Of a stretch of 38,031 nt of DNA, positions 37,580-38,031 are shown in pieces; positions within the stretch are counted from its first letter, which is position 1, and the number at the start of each line of letters is the position of its first letter. The stretch lies in the IMG/VR virus record IMGVR_UViG_3300000553_000116, positions 1 through 38,031 of that record; one strand, given 5' to 3'. The notes beneath the pieces were generated by a model. The model was not told the origin of the DNA and did not search any database. It saw only the letters and a program-made list of their open reading frames with translations. The DNA is from a virus. Both the position numbers and the translations under genes were made by a program.

Positions 37580-38031
37580 ATGGCAGCTCCAATGAGAAGT
37601 ACTGACTTCCGAAGCATCGTTGAGCCAATTCTCAATGAATGTTTCGACGGTGTCTATGACCAACGCTCTGATGAGTGGAGCCATGTGTTCCGCGAACAGA
37701 TGGGCATCCCACGCAACTACCACGAAGAACCCGTCCTGTACGGTTTCGGCGCGGCTCCTCAGTTACCTGACGGCACTCCCGTCTCGTATCAGCAGGGCGG
37801 CGTGCTGTTCCTCCAACGCTATGTGTATAACGTGTATGGCTTAGCCTTTGCGTTGACCAAAGTGTTGGTTGAGGATGGCGATCACATCCGCATCGGTCAG
37901 GTCTACGCTAAGCACTTAGCGCAGTCGCTGGTTGAGACAAAAGAACTGCTCGCAGCTAACGTATTGAACCGTGCGTTCAATAGCAGCTACACCGGCGGCG
38001 ATAACGTCTCGCTCACTAACACTGCACACCC
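37580..38031 (+). CDS. Major capsid protein, 3' end outside window
   Basis: The frame starts at the ATG at 37580 (GGGGAGATGACAA upstream) and is open to the end, giving 150 codons. It begins MAAPMRSTDFRSIVEPILNE and contains EWSHVFREQMGIPRNYHEEP, a beta-hairpin region (GTPVSYQQGGVLFLQRYVYN) and a long helix (HIRIGQVYAKHLAQSLVETK, ELLAANVLNRAFN), ending in a GGDNVSLTNTAHP segment. The last two features, a spine-like helix and a G-G-D-x-x-x-L-x-x-x-x-H-P element, resemble HK97-fold capsid proteins of the Mu gpT-like type. It directly follows the scaffold-like and decoration-like genes, which supports the assignment. Confidence 0.8.
   Translation, partial: MAAPMRSTDFRSIVEPILNECFDGVYDQRSDEWSHVFREQMGIPRNYHEEPVLYGFGAAPQLPDGTPVSYQQGGVLFLQRYVYNVYGLAFALTKVLVEDGDHIRIGQVYAKHLAQSLVETKELLAANVLNRAFNSSYTGGDNVSLTNTAH

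Overview
The window is a piece of a tailed double-stranded DNA phage genome (Caudoviricetes) in which both ends fall inside genes. No integrase, excisionase, endolysin or holin is recognisable. Those genes and most of the tail presumably lie outside the window. The mix of a family B polymerase, DUF2815/DUF2800 proteins, a VirE-type primase-helicase, a VRR-NUC nuclease and GGAG-type ribosome binding sites suggests a proteobacterial host, perhaps a freshwater betaproteobacterium. The host guess is inference only.

Layout. (1) 1-7877, plus strand: late virion genes, made of a long low-complexity structural protein open at the 5' end, an HNH endonuclease inserted behind it, and three further probable virion proteins. 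(2) 7825-12921, minus strand: an operon of about twenty very small genes, nearly all joined by ATGA or TAATG overlaps. It contains an XRE-type DNA-binding protein, DUF3310, a winged-helix-like protein, a phage ABA-sandwich protein and many unknowns. At least seven of these genes are only 27-55 codons long, among them two predicted single-span membrane peptides and a duplicated 36-residue protein. (3) 12969-17069, minus strand: replication genes (family B DNA polymerase, DUF2815 ssDNA-binding protein, DUF2800 RecB/Cas4-like nuclease). A 338-nt gene-free interval between the polymerase and ssDNA-binding genes can fold into a large branched RNA. (4) 17152-21635, plus strand: a Cro-like regulator, an AEP-like primase/SF3 helicase fusion, an iteron-like repeat cluster that could be a replication origin, a VRR-NUC nuclease and a SNF2-type helicase. 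(5) 21661-23839, minus strand: five genes including DUF932, three of them followed by the same C(UUCG)G hairpin. (6) 23987-38031, plus strand: the packaging and head module, in the order small and large terminase, two large polyvalent-type proteins, portal, small basic KGG-rich protein, two small genes, GroES-like co-chaperonin, scaffold-like protein, structural proteins and the start of the major capsid protein.

How the parts may work together. Five copies of a 13-bp dyad, TTnACnnnGTnAA, sit only at transcription start regions: before the small-gene operon, between the Cro-like gene and the replication operon, before the 22681 gene, and between the 23839 gene and the terminase genes. At several of them the dyad coincides with the -35 or -10 hexamer. 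This suggests one repressor, plausibly the Cro-like protein at 17152, coordinating early and late transcription. The replication proteins form a nearly self-contained replisome. The head module carries its own GroEL co-factor next to scaffold and capsid.

The items most worth a second look are the structured RNA, the dyad regulon, the small-gene cassette operon with its repeated GAGGTGACGAAATGA junction, the duplicated 36-residue proteins, the GGTGACAT cluster and the KGG motifs recurring in neighbouring virion-module proteins.
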